Shown here piece after piece: positions 22,824 to 34,769 of a stretch of DNA of 64,000 nt. Position numbers and translations under genes: made by a program. This stretch comes from Crotalaria pallida (Eukaryota; Streptophyta; Magnoliopsida; Fabales; Fabaceae), in the NCBI GenBank assembly GCA_037953625.1, contig CM075651.1, positions 141,512,501 to 141,576,500 on the forward strand. Reading direction: 5' to 3'. Each line of letters opens with the position of its first letter. The first letter of the stretch is position 1. The notes under the pieces are model-generated. The model saw only the letters and a program-made list of their open reading frames with translations, had not been told where the DNA came from and ran no database searches.

Positions 22824-22841
22824 TGCTTCGCCAATGTATTG

Positions 22842-24454
22842 TTAAAGCTTTCCATCCCTTACCATTTCTTCAATCAAGTCCTTTAGCATAGTACACTGGT
22901 AAGTGGTATGCCCCCATCTGCCATGATGGTCACAATACTTCGTCTTATCCTTTTGAGCAGCTCTTCTCAGAGCTGGAGGCCGAGTGATATTGCGCATCTC
23001 GGTATGCATAGTCTCACGAAGGACTTGACTCCTCGGGACTGTAAGCTGGGTATACTCATCGTACTTGCCTTTTGGAGGCAGTTTTTCTCCTCTTTCTCTT
23101 TCTCTTTTGTCCTTCCTCCCCCTGGTATCTCGAAAACGATCATTTTGACGAGGATCATTTTGATGAGGGCGTTGCTCTTGGCGTTCTTCTTTACCCCGTG
23201 CCACAGTGCTAATTCTGTGGAATTCTTCCAGATTAACAAACTTCCTGGACCTTTCCCTAAGCTCGGCCATATCCTTTGGTGGTTCTCCAATCAAACAATC
23301 CTTGAAATCTCCATCACGTAACCCTTGAGTGAGTAAGAGAACAGATACCCCAGATTGCAGACCTGATATGCCACTGGCCTCTTGTTGGTACCGAGCTAGG
23401 TAGTCGCGTAGAGACTCGTCAGGTCTCTGTGCGACTCCAGCTAGTGAATGATCTGATTTCGGTTGTGACATACTGGTTGTGTATCTATTTAGGAATGCTC
23501 TTCTAAGCTCGGCCCAGGAGTGAATTGAATTAGTAGGTAGGGAATTGAACCATCTCAAAGGTGTCGAGCCCAGAGTCATTGAGAAGGCGCGACACTTCAT
23601 GAAATCCCCTCCTCCATAAAACATCATGGAAGACTCATAAGCCGCAATGTGGTCCATCGGATCAGTTGTCCCCGTGTACCGAGGGATATTTTGATGGCTC
23701 AGCGGAGATTGGAATGCCATAATCTCAACGGTGAAAGGATGTCCAGGATGAGGTTCCCCAGTAACACGCTCAGGAACCATGCTCGGGTTGATGGATGGGG
23801 GTGGAGGAAGATTGCTCGGGTTTCCGAGAGCCACATGAGGGCCTTGCTCGGCTGTTCTTGTCATGCTCTGCTCCTGAAGAGCTGCAATAGCCTGATTCTG
23901 TTTCTCAATCAAAGAAGTCGGAGTTCTCAAGATTTCCATGATTGATTCTTCTCTCCTTCGGGCCGAAGAGGTAGTCATGTAAGATCTACCCTCTGTTTCA
24001 TAACGTTGACCACCTTGAAGCGTTCCAAAACGACCCCTAGCCAAGTGAGGTATTTCCCTATCGGATCGCTCGGCTCGGGAATGATCACGATGAGCGGAAC
24101 GCTCAACTCGCCAATCCTCACCAGTTCGAGATCCAGCAGGGGCCCTTGATGTGGTCCAGAATCTGCAGTATCATGCCATTCTGAAACATGGCCATCTGGA
24201 ACAGTGCGAGGGTTGGATCGCCCTCCGCCGCCTTCAATGCGAGGAGTAACAGTGGCTTGTGCCTGAACAACCGGAGGAACCGTGGCTTGTGCTTGAACCA
24301 CCGGAGGGACTAGCGGAACTGGAGGAACATCAGCCTGATTGCCTTCAATTGGTCTTCCTGGGGCAATTTTGTCCCTAACGTTTCCCCCGTTCTTAGGTGG
24401 CCTCCCACGGAGGCGACGGCGGAGATCTCCTTGATTACCCTTATCGTTTGCCAT
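22842..24454 (-). pseudogene. Gypsy gag, frameshifted
   Basis: Starts MANDKGNQGDLRRRLRGRPP at 24454, with a Pro/Val/Gln repeat (VVQAQATV twice). A frameshift in about 24050-24160 moves the reading into the frame with ARGRFGTLQGGQRYETEGRS, then the retrotransposon gag core (FQSPLSHQNIPRYTG, PLRWFNSLPTNSIHSW) and a C-terminal zinc-knuckle-like CDHHGRWGHTTYQC followed by KDLIEEMVRDGKL. The stop after GKL separates gag from the protease linker. Confidence 0.88.
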
Positions 24455-24489
24455 GAGAACAGTGGATGTGAGAATACTAGTTATTCGTT

Positions 24490-24507
24490 TCCCACAGACG
24501 GCGCCAA
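24490..24507 (-). other. Primer binding site of the Gypsy element
   Basis: On the minus strand, immediately after the LTR end (..TACA), comes TTGGCGCCGTCTGTGGGAA. TGGCGCCG matches the complement of the 3' end of plant tRNA-Asp for about nine bases, then diverges. Similar sites are usual in Tat elements. Confidence 0.7.
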
Positions 24508-25296
24508 TGTAGTGTCCTTGAACACTAGATGTCCTTAACCCTTTAAGTGCTCAAGATTATGGTAATCGGGAGCCCAAGAGAGGATCAGGTGTTAATATGT
24601 GACTTGTGGTATTTCTGCAGTTCCAGTTGGGAAAAGCAGGGTCTCCCTAGTCAACGAGTGTGTGCAGAGTGTCAACTTAGGGATGAGAGTACTTACCTGA
24701 AACCCTAGCTGTGATGAGCTATTTATAGGGTTTGGAGGAGGCTGATATGGGCCGTTTGGGCCCTGTATCAGAGCTGTGTTGAACTAGGACTCTGTGAGAT
24801 AATATCGGAGGATTATGCTCTGATAATCTGGTTAGGATCAGCTGAAGATCTCATGTCTAGGCTGTTGCGAGAATCTAGGAGAGATTTGCGGAAGGGATAA
24901 GAAGCCTCGGTGAGTCTGAGCTTATCCACTAGCCGACGGTATGTCTCGGCCCTAGAGTCCCAAGCCTGATGGGTTGGGGACCGATCGTGAGGCTCGGTTC
25001 CATCAAGTCCGAGCCTGGCCCTCTTGTATGCTCGGAGCCCATGAGTCCGAGCGAAGGACTTTTATGATAGGTAAACCGAGCAAAATACCCTTAGAGGAAC
25101 CCTTTGGTGAGACTCGGGTCCGTATATGGTCGGCAGACCCTACAGAACTAAATCTGCCTACTCTCTTTTATAGGCTATAAGTACAACGCTTATTACATTG
25201 GTCAGATATATTCTCTCAACACTTCTATTAAGAATTACATATGCCTTGATTCTTGTTTTACTGGAAATACGTAAGATCCCAAAAACACATTACACA
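24508..25296 (-). repeat. 5' LTR of the Gypsy element
   Basis: About 789 bp, bounded by TGTAGTGTCC at 24508 and TTACACA at 25296 (TG..CA type). On the minus strand a TATA box CCTATAAATAGC lies at about 24718-24729 and another TATAAAAG at about 25163-25172. No second LTR copy is present near 18.9 kb, so a target duplication cannot be tested. Confidence 0.7.
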
Positions 25297-25324
25297 TTGC
25301 GGTGTGTTCGATAATCGATCTACT

Positions 25325-26830
25325 TGTTGGTGTCGAAATAAATTTTGACAGAAATCGTTAGATTTGACTTGGATGTGACGTTGAAGCTGAAGTTTAGGTG
25401 AGCGAATAGTCAAAATTATGTCAGTGTCAAAACGTCAAGTTCTGACGAAGATACACAATTATGATGGTTGAAAGTCTCGAGGCAGTCAAAAAGACAACCT
25501 ACGGCTTAAATGGTACAATCACCTCATTGGGCAGAACAGAGGTTATTAATAATTGTGCACTTCAAACGACGCAATAGCTTGCCTATAAAAGGGGAGTCAA
25601 TTCCAATGTAAGTTTGCACAAAATTGAGGCCATCATGGTTTCTCATAGCTGTCGAACCAGATACAGATGCGAGTTTTTGAAAGAGGTGATAAAGTTCCAA
25701 TGGATCAAATATCAAAATCCATAGTCAAGGAAGACATGTGTGGGAGATTATGAGCCCTGCTCGGGGAAGAAAGTTTCAACAACATTCTTCTCAAGCAGCC
25801 TTCTGCTATTTTGCCGATGTTCGGATCAGAAGTCAAGTATGGGAGATTATGATCTTCGGTCGAAACATTGTTTTCAATAGATGAAGCTATAAAGTTGAAC
25901 GAAGAACACATGAAAGTGTCACGATGCTACAACAAAGCCAAAAGGTGAACCTGAAGCATGTTAGCACTTACCGACTCCCATATCATTGAGATTTGGTGGA
26001 GGCGTAACCAAAGTCTCAATCTATCCTAAGTCAACAAGTAGTGGAATATCAAACATGGGTAACCCTCTACCTCATGTTTGCAAACCTGCTCTAAAAAGCT
26101 GGCACTGAGACTACTAAGTATGTTAGGAGATCTTGTCACCAAGCCATAGAGGAGGCTGAAAAGATTAAAGTTATGAAGACATCACTTGGGGAACGTCATG
26201 CAAAGAACTGTTCGGAGAAGGGGAGGCCTTCAGAAATTCCAACAAGGATGTCGAAGATAGAAGCTGATGACAAACTAACAGAAGTTACCAGATGGCGTCG
26301 AGAATCAATGTCGAAAGGGCTAAGTAGTTGTGACTTAGTGGATAGGCGGTTTTATTTAAATTTAAAACGTGGGGCACGATAGGTGTCCACGTGTCAATAG
26401 ATTACTTAGGTAGTTATTTGAATTGTTCCCTATAAATAGGAGTTCATTTGATGTACAAGGGATCGGTTGGCACTCCTATACATTCTCGTCGAGTAGATTG
26501 ATGGAAAACACCATGTAATCTTCTTTTATAAATTTCAATTTCAATAAAAGTTTTACTTTTTTTTGCGCTTTTTACATTTGTTGCACTTTACATTTCTGCA
26601 TTTAAATTCTCTTTAATTCCTCGCCTTTTGTTCTTGCATTCGTTTACTGTATTTAATTTCGCATTTACCGCTTTCTTTATTTTTCATTTGCTTGTCATTT
26701 AATTTCCACTAAATACGAGATTATCACATAAACTTGTTAAAAACCCACACTTCATCATACACAATCATGTAAACAATTTTCCCACCAGAATCATAATTCT
26801 CATTAAATACTACATGGTATTCACTCGACA
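25325..26830 (+). mobile_element. LTR-like remnant (probably solo LTR), ends uncertain
   Basis: Starts around TGTTGGTGTCGAAATAA. The body lacks long open frames, but a promoter-like CCCTATAAATAGG (26429-26441) is followed at about 110 bases by CAATAAAAG (26542-26550), then a CT-rich, ATG-poor stretch, an architecture of U3-R-U5 in plus orientation. It resembles in layout the solo LTR at 55489-57214. I could not fix a target duplication. Confidence 0.5.
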
Positions 26831-26957
26831 TTTTGCACTTGACACTTGGCAATATTGATTCATTACAAAATTTATTTTTCTAAAATAACAATTACTCTAT
26901 TCTTTTAATGGAAAGAGTAATAAAAAGGGGAATAGTAAGATATTCGATGTTGATTAA

Positions 26958-26997
26958 ATAATAATAATAATAATAATAATAATAATTATAATAATAA
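26958..26997. repeat. AAT trinucleotide microsatellite
   Basis: About 12 AAT repeats with one interruption. Confidence 0.95.
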
Positions 26998-27067
26998 GAT
27001 ATTCAACACTTCATCCAATCAATCAAATTCACTTAAACTTCAAAATAGTCATCGTAAAAGTTTCCAA

Positions 27068-27303
27068 AATCTTTTTCATTTTTTTTGTCCGAATTTCTTG
27101 CGGAACCACCGGTATCCCCAAGAGCACTTTTAATGCCAGGGAGTCCTTGAGACTAATCCGGAGCGAGCTGCGTGGCTGGCTCTCCCAGCGGGATGTTTTT
27201 AGTGGGAATCGAACACGGGGTTACTAGTACCCGTGTCCCATTCCCAAGATTTCAGTTGGGGCCTTACACCAACTGAACCAAACCCCGTTGGTAATCTTTT
27301 TCA
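27068..27303 (-). mobile_element. tRNA-derived SINE with target duplication
   Basis: On the minus strand the 214-bp body starts ACCAACGGGGTTTGGTTCAG (A box TGGTTCAGTTGGT) and carries the B box TGTTCGATTCCCAC about 60 nt on, then a tRNA-unrelated part ending in a short A-rich tail. The direct repeat AATCTTTTTCA flanks it at 27068-27078 and 27293-27303. Confidence 0.85.
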
Positions 27304-29004
27304 ATTTCCAAGTTTTAGAAAAAGAGTTTGTTTCAAAATTTCAAAATTTTAATTTCCACTTACTGTCTTCTTCTCTCCTCATTAGAACTTCCTCATTAAA
27401 CTCATCCTCATGCTAACCACAAAACCAGGTCAGCACTCAGCAACCAACAAACACGTTCACCGTACAATCTAGCTCGACCAAACCCAGTGATGAGTATCAA
27501 GGGAAAGCAATTAACAATGGAGCTTTGCAAAAATTTGATGAACCAATGACAAGAACAAGTTCCGAGAAAATGACCAAAAAAGCCTTAAATCAACCAGTAG
27601 CAAGCCTAAATAAATAAAGTCCAAATATTGAAGAAACAATTATAAGAGCAAGTTCTAAATAAATGACAAAACTGTCATTTTGATTTTCGGTATTACAAAA
27701 TAGTTTCGTTCCCTTCAATTCCTATTTTCTATGACTGCTGTCCATTTTCAAAAATTTCAATGTTTTTTTAGTGTTATTGATAACCCTTATGGCAGAGTTG
27801 GTTTGCAATTGAAATGTCTGGGACACAGATCAAATTGCCTAATCATTCCAAGGATTTTACCAGCTTAAGGAATTCAAAGAACATACATTCAGACCATCAT
27901 ACATTCAAAACCATCATACATGAAGACCATCATTCTGTATTTGCCAACAAGGAATTCAATCTCATTTGGTAGAACAGAGCTTTATCTGAAATCTTTAGGT
28001 ACTACTCCCTCATGTCTTATTAGGACACATTTTAGAGAATTTGTCCTATTTATAAATTATTTGTAGTTTTTAAGAACTATTTATTGTTTTTTATTTATTT
28101 GTTTTTTTCATTATTTTGAAATAATATATCTGTAAAAATTTTAATACACTTAAAATTGTAATATGAAAATGTCTTTTTAAAATTTCAAGTACTATGGTTC
28201 TGGTGTGTATTATTATTGTATTAAATAAGTTGCCAAGATGGACATTATAACAAAATTACAGTGAAATTTTCTTTTTAAAGTTCAATGAACTCCATCCATC
28301 TCTTCTTAATAAATTTAAATTCCGCGGCAAATGAGAGACTTAGCTTTATTAGTTAAACTAACCAAAAGGACCTTTACCTAATAATTAATCCTTTCTATCA
28401 AAACATAATTACAAATGATCATAATACTATTTCTTTTTCTTTAGCGCTTAGTATATTAGAACATGAGGCGAAAAATAGGGATTTGGAATCTCTAACTTCA
28501 TATTTCCTAACTTCAATGACTTCATCCTTTATTTAGAAATAAAATCCTCTCTCTTCATTTTCACATTTAGTTTAATTAATTAAATAAAATAAATTATTTC
28601 CAAATATGGAATGAAGTTATTGAAGTTATGAAAATTTGATGTTAGAAAATCCAAATCCGAAAAATACAAGAACAAATGACACAGATAGGTAAAACTAAAA
28701 ACTTGTATTAATTTCACCAGTATTTACAATGGCAACAGATATTTTTTATCCTTGCTAATAAGACACTGGATACTTGACTACCAAACTAAAAAAAAGAAAG
28801 AGAAAATCTGAAGACCCATTAACATAAAAGACCCAACCCCATATTCTTCCTCCATTACAATTAGTGGCTCTCAAGTGCCTTATATATATATATATGCTAC
28901 CAAACCCCTGCCACATACTTCATCCTTCCTTTTTTTTTTTTTTTTTCGCCTTCTCAGTTTTTCTACCTCCATTTTTTTTTAAACCCATACCTTAAAATAA
29001 AGTT
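27304..29004. other. 3' flank of the P450 gene, no other feature recognised
   Basis: AT-rich. A lone MITE-like terminus ACTCCCTCATGTCTTATTAG lies at about 28005. The part nearest 29004 must hold the P450 3' UTR and polyadenylation site, but I could not pick a convincing signal. Confidence 0.45.
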
Positions 29005-30966
29005 TTATAAACTTAACCCACGCCTAGGGCGCACCTTCACGGTGAGAGGGTTAGCCATTTCACAAGAGAGCCTAAGCACCTCCGTTAGATCAACACCATT
29101 CTTCCCATCATCACACGGTAGAAATTCGAACTCTTGCAAAAGCCTAGCAACCCAGAAGCTCACAGTAGCCAAACCCAAACTCTTCCCTGGACAAGTCCTC
29201 CGACCCGACCCGAACGGTGCCAGCCTCAGATCCGACCCGAGAACAGAAAACTCAGGCTCTCCCTCTCCAGCAACGAACCTCTCGGGCATAAATTCAAGTG
29301 GGTCCCTCCACACATGTGGGTCCCTCGATATGGCCCACATATTAACCATAGCTGTGGTCCCCGCAGGCACATGATACCCATCAATGGTCGTATCAGTTAT
29401 GGCCAGGCGGGCCCACGAGAGAAGTGGGCCCGGCGGGTGCAACCTCAGCACCTCCTTCACCACAGCCGGAAGATACACCATCGCCGCCATATCCTCCTCC
29501 GTCACGGCGCGTGCACCGCAACCCCCAACCACCGTGTCCAGCTCCTCTTGCACCTTACGCTGAACCTCCGGATGCAACACCATTCTTGCTAATATCCACT
29601 CTATCAATACCGCTACCGTGTCGGTCCCCCTGAATATCATTTCCTAAATTTTAAAAAAAAAATTAAAAATAAATAAAAATTAGTCCCATTTCATCAACAT
29701 TCAACATTCTCAATTTCGCTATTTTTTTAATGGAAAGCTAAAGCTGAAGAAACAAATCAACAATTATTCTCCAATTTAATATAATAAACACACATGGACC
29801 AATGAATATTTCTAGCAAAAAAAATAAGTGCGAATTTTATGAAACGAACATAAATAAATAAAGTGTAACATTTTTTTTTTTTTACGTTTAGTTAAATTAT
29901 TTTGTTCTTTCTTTATATTTATGTTTTTTTATTTTTTTTTTGTTTTTGAACTTACCCAAAGTACAGCAATCATGTCGGGATCAGACAGTTTATCTGGACC
30001 ATGGAGAGAGAGCAAGACATGAACGAAATCCCGGTTGGATTGTGTTGTGTGGGCTCGATGGTCGGCTATGATTGAACCGACAAACCGGTTCACTTTAGGA
30101 ACCAGTTTTGAGCAAGTGAACCGGATTTTTTGTAGGTCAAAGTCCTTTAGCCAAGGAAGGTGGTCACCCCAATTAAGGGTACCCAAAAGGTCATACCCTT
30201 GCTCCACTAACCCGCTCAACTCTTCTTCCATTCCACTAACCTCCTCTATCTTATACCTCTGCCCAAACACCGACCACATCATGTTATTCAAAGAAGCTCT
30301 CTTCAAAACCTGCCTCACGCTGAAAGAACCGCCATGGCTATGGCGGTTTTTGAATAGCTCGATCATCTGATTGGCGACATCTACTCTCTGTGTCTCCGAG
30401 GCTTTGATTTGCTTGGGACAGAATAAGTGTGTGGCCGCGATTCTCCGGAGGGTTCTCCAGTAAACACCGTAGGGAGCGAACCCTATGGCACGGTTAAACA
30501 TGAGGCTATAAGCTGATTCCTTAACAGGGCGATCAGCGAAAACAGAGCTGTTGAGGATTTCTTTAGCGACATCGGGGTTGCACGTGACTATGGCACGTGT
30601 GTCACCGAGACTGAAAGCCATGAGCCTTGTGGCTTTGCATGATTGAGCAGCAGCAGCAATACGGTGATGAGCAAGGGAAGACATGAGGCTCATGCTTCCA
30701 ATAAAAGGGAAGCCTTTGGGACCAGGAATAGGAATATTTTTATTGATAATGATGATGTGGTCAGAGGAACCGCTGGGAGATGATTTGGTTTTCCTCCAGG
30801 TGGAGTAGTACTTGCCCCAAGCAGGACCACCAGGGTGAGACCAGTAAAACAAAGTCATGGTGAGCCAGAGTGAGGCCATGATCAAAAGTGACCATGCAAT
30901 GTTTTCTTGTGTGCATTTGGAGGCCAAGGCTAAGACCCAGAGGTTATCTTCAATGTGGGTTGTCAT
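29005..30966 (-). CDS. Cytochrome P450, CYP78A family (CYP78A6/A8/A9-like)
   Basis: Two exons on the minus strand: exon 1 30966-29956, intron 29955-29644 (312 bp, GT..AG, phase 0), exon 2 29643-29005, giving 549 residues, normal for CYP78A. Seen: N-terminal membrane anchor (about 23-42), the WSHPGGPAWGKY segment, proline hinge IPGPKG (about 80-85), I-helix GTDTV (343-347), K-helix EVLR (401-404), PERF (457-460), and heme-binding FGSGRRTCPG (481-490, Cys488). No stop or frameshift. The start MTTHIEDN is chosen because an upstream in-frame ATG at 31170 lies beyond the TATA box. Family knowledge: plant-specific ER-bound monooxygenases, substrate unresolved, promoting cell proliferation and seed/fruit growth. 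The N-terminal region resembles CYP78A9 from memory, so subgroup is tentative. A single intron at this site is typical of the family. Confidence 0.93.
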
Positions 30967-31125
30967 GGTATGGACTAGTATTATGGATGGGAGTAGTGAG
31001 AGTAAGAAGAGTAAGGAGTATTGCAAAGAGAGATAGAAATTAAGAAGGAAGGAAAGAAAGTTTTGAGAGGGACTCTTGGGTTGGTTTGTGTTTTTTGAAG
31101 TGAGTAGAGTGGAGGGTGGTCGGGG

Positions 31126-31137
31126 AATATATATAGG
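31126..31137 (-). promoter_or_regulatory. TATA box of the CYP78A gene
   Basis: On the minus strand CTATATATATTCC lies about 160 bases before the ATG at 30966. Transcription would then begin near 31100 and leave a 5' leader of roughly 130 bases. The ATG at 31170 falls upstream of this box, which supports the shorter protein. Confidence 0.65.
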
Positions 31138-31199
31138 GGAAGGAATGGGAAGAGGGAGAGGTAAAATCATAACCGTTATATGGTTATCTTACCTACGAA

Positions 31200-33185
31200 T
31201 ACCAACCAAACTACGCCCTCCCAATTTGTATATAAGTTCTTTTTTTTTTTTTCGGAGTTTTGTATATAAGTTTGTAGTATTATTTTTCTAACATGGGGCA
31301 CTTATTAATATTACTTATAGGAAAAAAATCTAAAGTCCGCATTTATCATTTTCTAAGAAACATAAAAAATCATATTTTCTAACCAATTTTACCTATGATT
31401 GATTCCTTAACAAGGGCCTAGTATTTTCCTTTATTTTTTAACTAAAATCACATTTTTAAAGTTAATTAGTATTATTAACGGCATTAGACATGTAAATATT
31501 TGATATATTTTTTCAAAAGTATCTTTACAATTATTATTGAGACTCTAAAAGGTGTTGAGTAAATAAGGGTGTTTGTAAAAACTAAAAAATTAATATCATT
31601 GAAAATTAAAAATAAGATACTTATATATAAAACCAGAGAGAATATTTAATAATGTTATGCGAACATTTAAATCTTTTGTCAAAATCTAACATCTACTATT
31701 ATTTTTATAAAAAATGGTAAATTATTTTATTTATCTTTTCTATTACTTTTTGCAGCTTTATCTAAAATGATAGATGTTAGATTTAAATGTTAAATATAAA
31801 TATCAATATAATAATAATATTATTATTTTTATAATTATACTTCATCCAATTCTTACTATAGTTGTACTCCATAAGATTTTTATAGATGTGTTTTGACTTC
31901 ACTAACCTTATTGATTAATTTAATTGGTGATATTAAAAATATAAATATTATTTGTGATTTTATATAAGATCGTTTTGTGGAAATTTTCGTCCACAAGAAA
32001 GTGAATTAATTTGAAATGCAAACATTTACGAGTTATATATTTTTTAAAAACTATTCTTATAGTTGTAAATATTATTAATATTCTAAAATTGTCAAATAAA
32101 AATAAAATATTTGTAAAAAATAGTAACTAGTACTAGAACTATTGGTATTAGCTTTTTTTTAAACATTGGTATTAGCTTTTCTATGCATATTTACTATTAT
32201 TTTAATTTCTTATGCTCAGTCATATACCAAGGCATTAAACAAATCCATAAAATTTTATATTCTTTCATTTTTATTATAGGACATATTTAACTAGTACTAT
32301 TATATTACAAAGAAGAAGGATGATAGTTACACTGTTTGAAACTTTAGAAAAGCATTTTAAAATTATAATTTTAATTCTTTAATCTACATTAAAAATTTCA
32401 CAAATAAATTATTTCATGTTAATAAAAAAATGATAGATAAAAGACAAAAATAATAAATATCTTTAAAATAAAAAATAACTTATAATAAGAACCGAAAAAT
32501 TCCTAAAAAAAACTTATAAATAAAACGGGGAGGGTAAATAAAAAATAAAATACTCGGAAGATCTTAAAATAGCATGATGAAGTATAAAGTAATGGACCGT
32601 ATACGAGATCAAAATAATACAATACTATACTATACCAGTGAATGGTGATTGATGATGACATAATTAGCAGGGTAATTATTGTAATCAATTAGTAGTACTA
32701 ATGGTATCCATTAGTGGAGTTACGAATGAGATTAATTGGTAAGTTTATTTTGGGAGAAATCCAAGAGCTGCGCCGCCACGAATGCATGACGAAATCTTGG
32801 AAAAAGTAAGCGACTAGATTTGGGTCACGTTTTGGCTGCACGCGCTTTGCTGCTTCAGTGCATATCATGTAGTAGTAGTACTAAGCAAATTTTAATTTTT
32901 AAAATTGTTGCACACTTGCACTCCTTCCTTACACAGGAAGAAAGTTGCTAATGTTTTTTTTAATGCTCAATTTTTTTTTTTAAGCAAAGCTTCAGACTTC
33001 AGGAGTTGATGAAGTTTAGGTAGGAAAAATGTCATATTATTTTCATGGTATATAGAGTATTGAATTTTCCGCTTTTTTAATATTTAAAAAAAAAATCAAT
33101 ATCATATACTCTTTTTTAACGTTTGTAAGAGTAGTATTGAAAATATATTTATTTTGTTTCAATGCAATTTTTCAATAAAACTTTC
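31200..33185. other. P450 upstream region, AT-rich, with MITE relics
   Basis: About 31440-31655 is a worn family G MITE (AATATTTGATATATTTTTTC, AAATAAGGGTGTTTGTAAAA). A short stretch around 32760-32880 is GC-richer (GAGCTGCGCCGCCACGAATG), without an identifiable gene. No other feature. Confidence 0.45.
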
Positions 33186-33394
33186 TTATATACTAGTATT
33201 TTTTTTCTACCCGATTCCCTAAGTACTACCTAAGTACATCCGGATCCGACTCGGGTCGCATGCCTGGTTGTGGCAGGTGAGTCTCCCAACATGAATTTTC
33301 TGCATTCACAAGGACTCGAACTCGAGACCTTGTTTAAGCGAGACCGAGCCGCTTATCACTCGTCCCAACCCATGTTGGTTATATACTAGTATTT
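33186..33394 (-). mobile_element. tRNA-derived SINE, family S1, copy 1
   Basis: The 177-bp body (33202-33378), read on the minus strand, begins ACCAACATGGGTTGGGACGA, carries a B box GAGTTCGAGTCC, and ends GGGAATCGGGTAG plus poly(A). A 16-bp direct repeat TTATATACTAGTATTT lies at 33186-33201 and 33379-33394. Related copies are at 41948-42132 and, degraded, 44975-45160. Confidence 0.85.
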
Positions 33395-34769
33395 CTTTAT
33401 AAGAGTAATAAGAGTAAAAAGTAAATGTGTATTAACAATAAAACAAAAAAGTAAATTTAGTCAAAAATTGCCATCAAAGTGATATTTTGCAACAAAATTT
33501 TATCATTTTTTTCCTTAACCATCGCTTTAACTTATGGGTTATTGATAACAAGTCTGTTGGAATGACCTGCAAAAGTATTGTACTATGAAAAGTGCCTACT
33601 ACTATTAATTTAAAACAAGTGCAGAAAATAAGAAATTCCTGATGGTAGCCTAATATGGAATTTCTAATTAAATTCAATGATACTAGTTTATAATAAAATC
33701 CTTAGTTTCTAGCTTCATGTGATTAAATTAAACCAAATACTAGTACTACTGATGTATTACATTGCACTTTTATAGTAGTAATTTACATGCGCTTAAATTA
33801 ATTTGGTTGGAGCTACTGTATATGTGGTGTTGGGTTGGACGGTGAGGTATTGGAGCGAGCAGCGAAGAGGAGAGCGCGTGGGGAAGAAGAAAGATATCCT
33901 GGGACGACAAATTAACGTGGGAGCAGTAAAAAATCAGGTTGAGATGTCTGACACGTGGGGGGTCGTGTGGCGCGACACTGTCTGGTGATGCGACTCACAG
34001 CGTAAGGGCACATGAAGGCCCATGAGGCCCATCCACATATGGCTCTCATACATTGCTTTTAGGCACTCAGTACTCAGTACTCTGTCTCAGTATCTCACTC
34101 AGTATGGCCTCTCCCCCTTCGTTTTCTCATTCTATAAAATAAATCAACATTGTTTATAATTTATAATTTATAATACTAACAATACTAATAACAATTAACA
34201 AAATTCACCTAAAAACTCATCTATAAGTGTCAACTTCACAAGCAAAATTTGAATTGCAGTTTGGAATTGTAATTAATTGAAATGATGGTATAATTAATTG
34301 GTTTTGAAACACTGGTGTTGTATTTTGGTGCTTGCCAATATATCTTATGCTCTCATGCCTCCAATTTTTTCTTATAAAAAAAATTGGAAGGATGACCTTA
34401 TTTTATTCCTTCTTTTCCATCTTAATATGAAGTTTCACGTAAATTAAGAGAATGATAGAAAGTATAATACCAAAATTATTTTGACAATATTAAATTAAAT
34501 ATAACATCTATTATGCTATTTATAAATGAATAGCAACAAGTTTTCATATGCACTACTACACTTTAACATGAAAAAGATAAGCACACATTATTGTTGTTTT
34601 GACATATTAATAAAACATGAATTTAGAGAGAGATCAATCAACAAAACATGCAAGGTATCTTGAATTACTAAGATAAGAGTAATATGACATGTTTATCTCT
34701 TTAATAATGGAATACCTAAAAATTAAAAGTATCAATTTTTTTGTTTTTTTTTTTATAATTTCTTACAGT
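33395..34769. other. Intergenic DNA with a GC-rich, low-repeat segment
   Basis: 33790-34130 stands out from the AT-rich background, with purine-rich and GC-rich sequence, a G-box-like GACACGTGGGG at about 33950 and GGTCGTGTGGCGCGACACTG after it. The 61-codon open frame at 33803-33988 has no recognisable domain. It may be regulatory or the start of an unrecognised transcript. Its role is unknown. Confidence 0.35.

Larger units (their letters stand above)
18940..25296 (-). mobile_element. Decayed Tat-type Ty3/Gypsy retrotransposon
   Basis: Read on the minus strand the order is LTR (24508-25296), primer binding site, gag, protease, reverse transcriptase, RNase H, a second archaeal-type RNase H, and the C-terminal part of integrase, then a downstream region with an opposing acidic frame. 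The second RNase H plus a gag zinc knuckle CX3H-type motif is typical of the plant Tat lineage. The integrase catalytic core is missing, the downstream LTR is absent (the element stops near 18940), and stops and frameshifts occur throughout. It cannot be autonomous. Confidence 0.9.

Noticed and set aside
19519..23945. Numerous plus-strand frames across the Gypsy element
   Set aside because: They mirror gag-pol on the opposite strand and show no domain of their own.
25524..26382. Short frames in the LTR-like remnant
   Set aside because: No retroviral or host domain is recognised and the region has LTR architecture.
27240..27295. Functional tRNA gene on the minus strand
   Set aside because: tRNA-like promoter only. 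The sequence continues into a tRNA-unrelated body, and direct repeats flank it.
29042..29633. Three overlapping plus-strand frames under P450 exon 2
   Set aside because: They are antisense shadows of a GC-rich P450 exon that has all family motifs on the minus strand.
30967..31170. Longer P450 N-terminus starting at the ATG at 31170
   Set aside because: That ATG lies upstream of the TATA box, and the extra 68 residues are low-complexity and unlike any CYP78A N-terminus.
33803..33988. 61-codon plus-strand frame in the GC-rich segment
   Set aside because: No recognisable domain, no start or splice context, and composition alone does not make it a gene.
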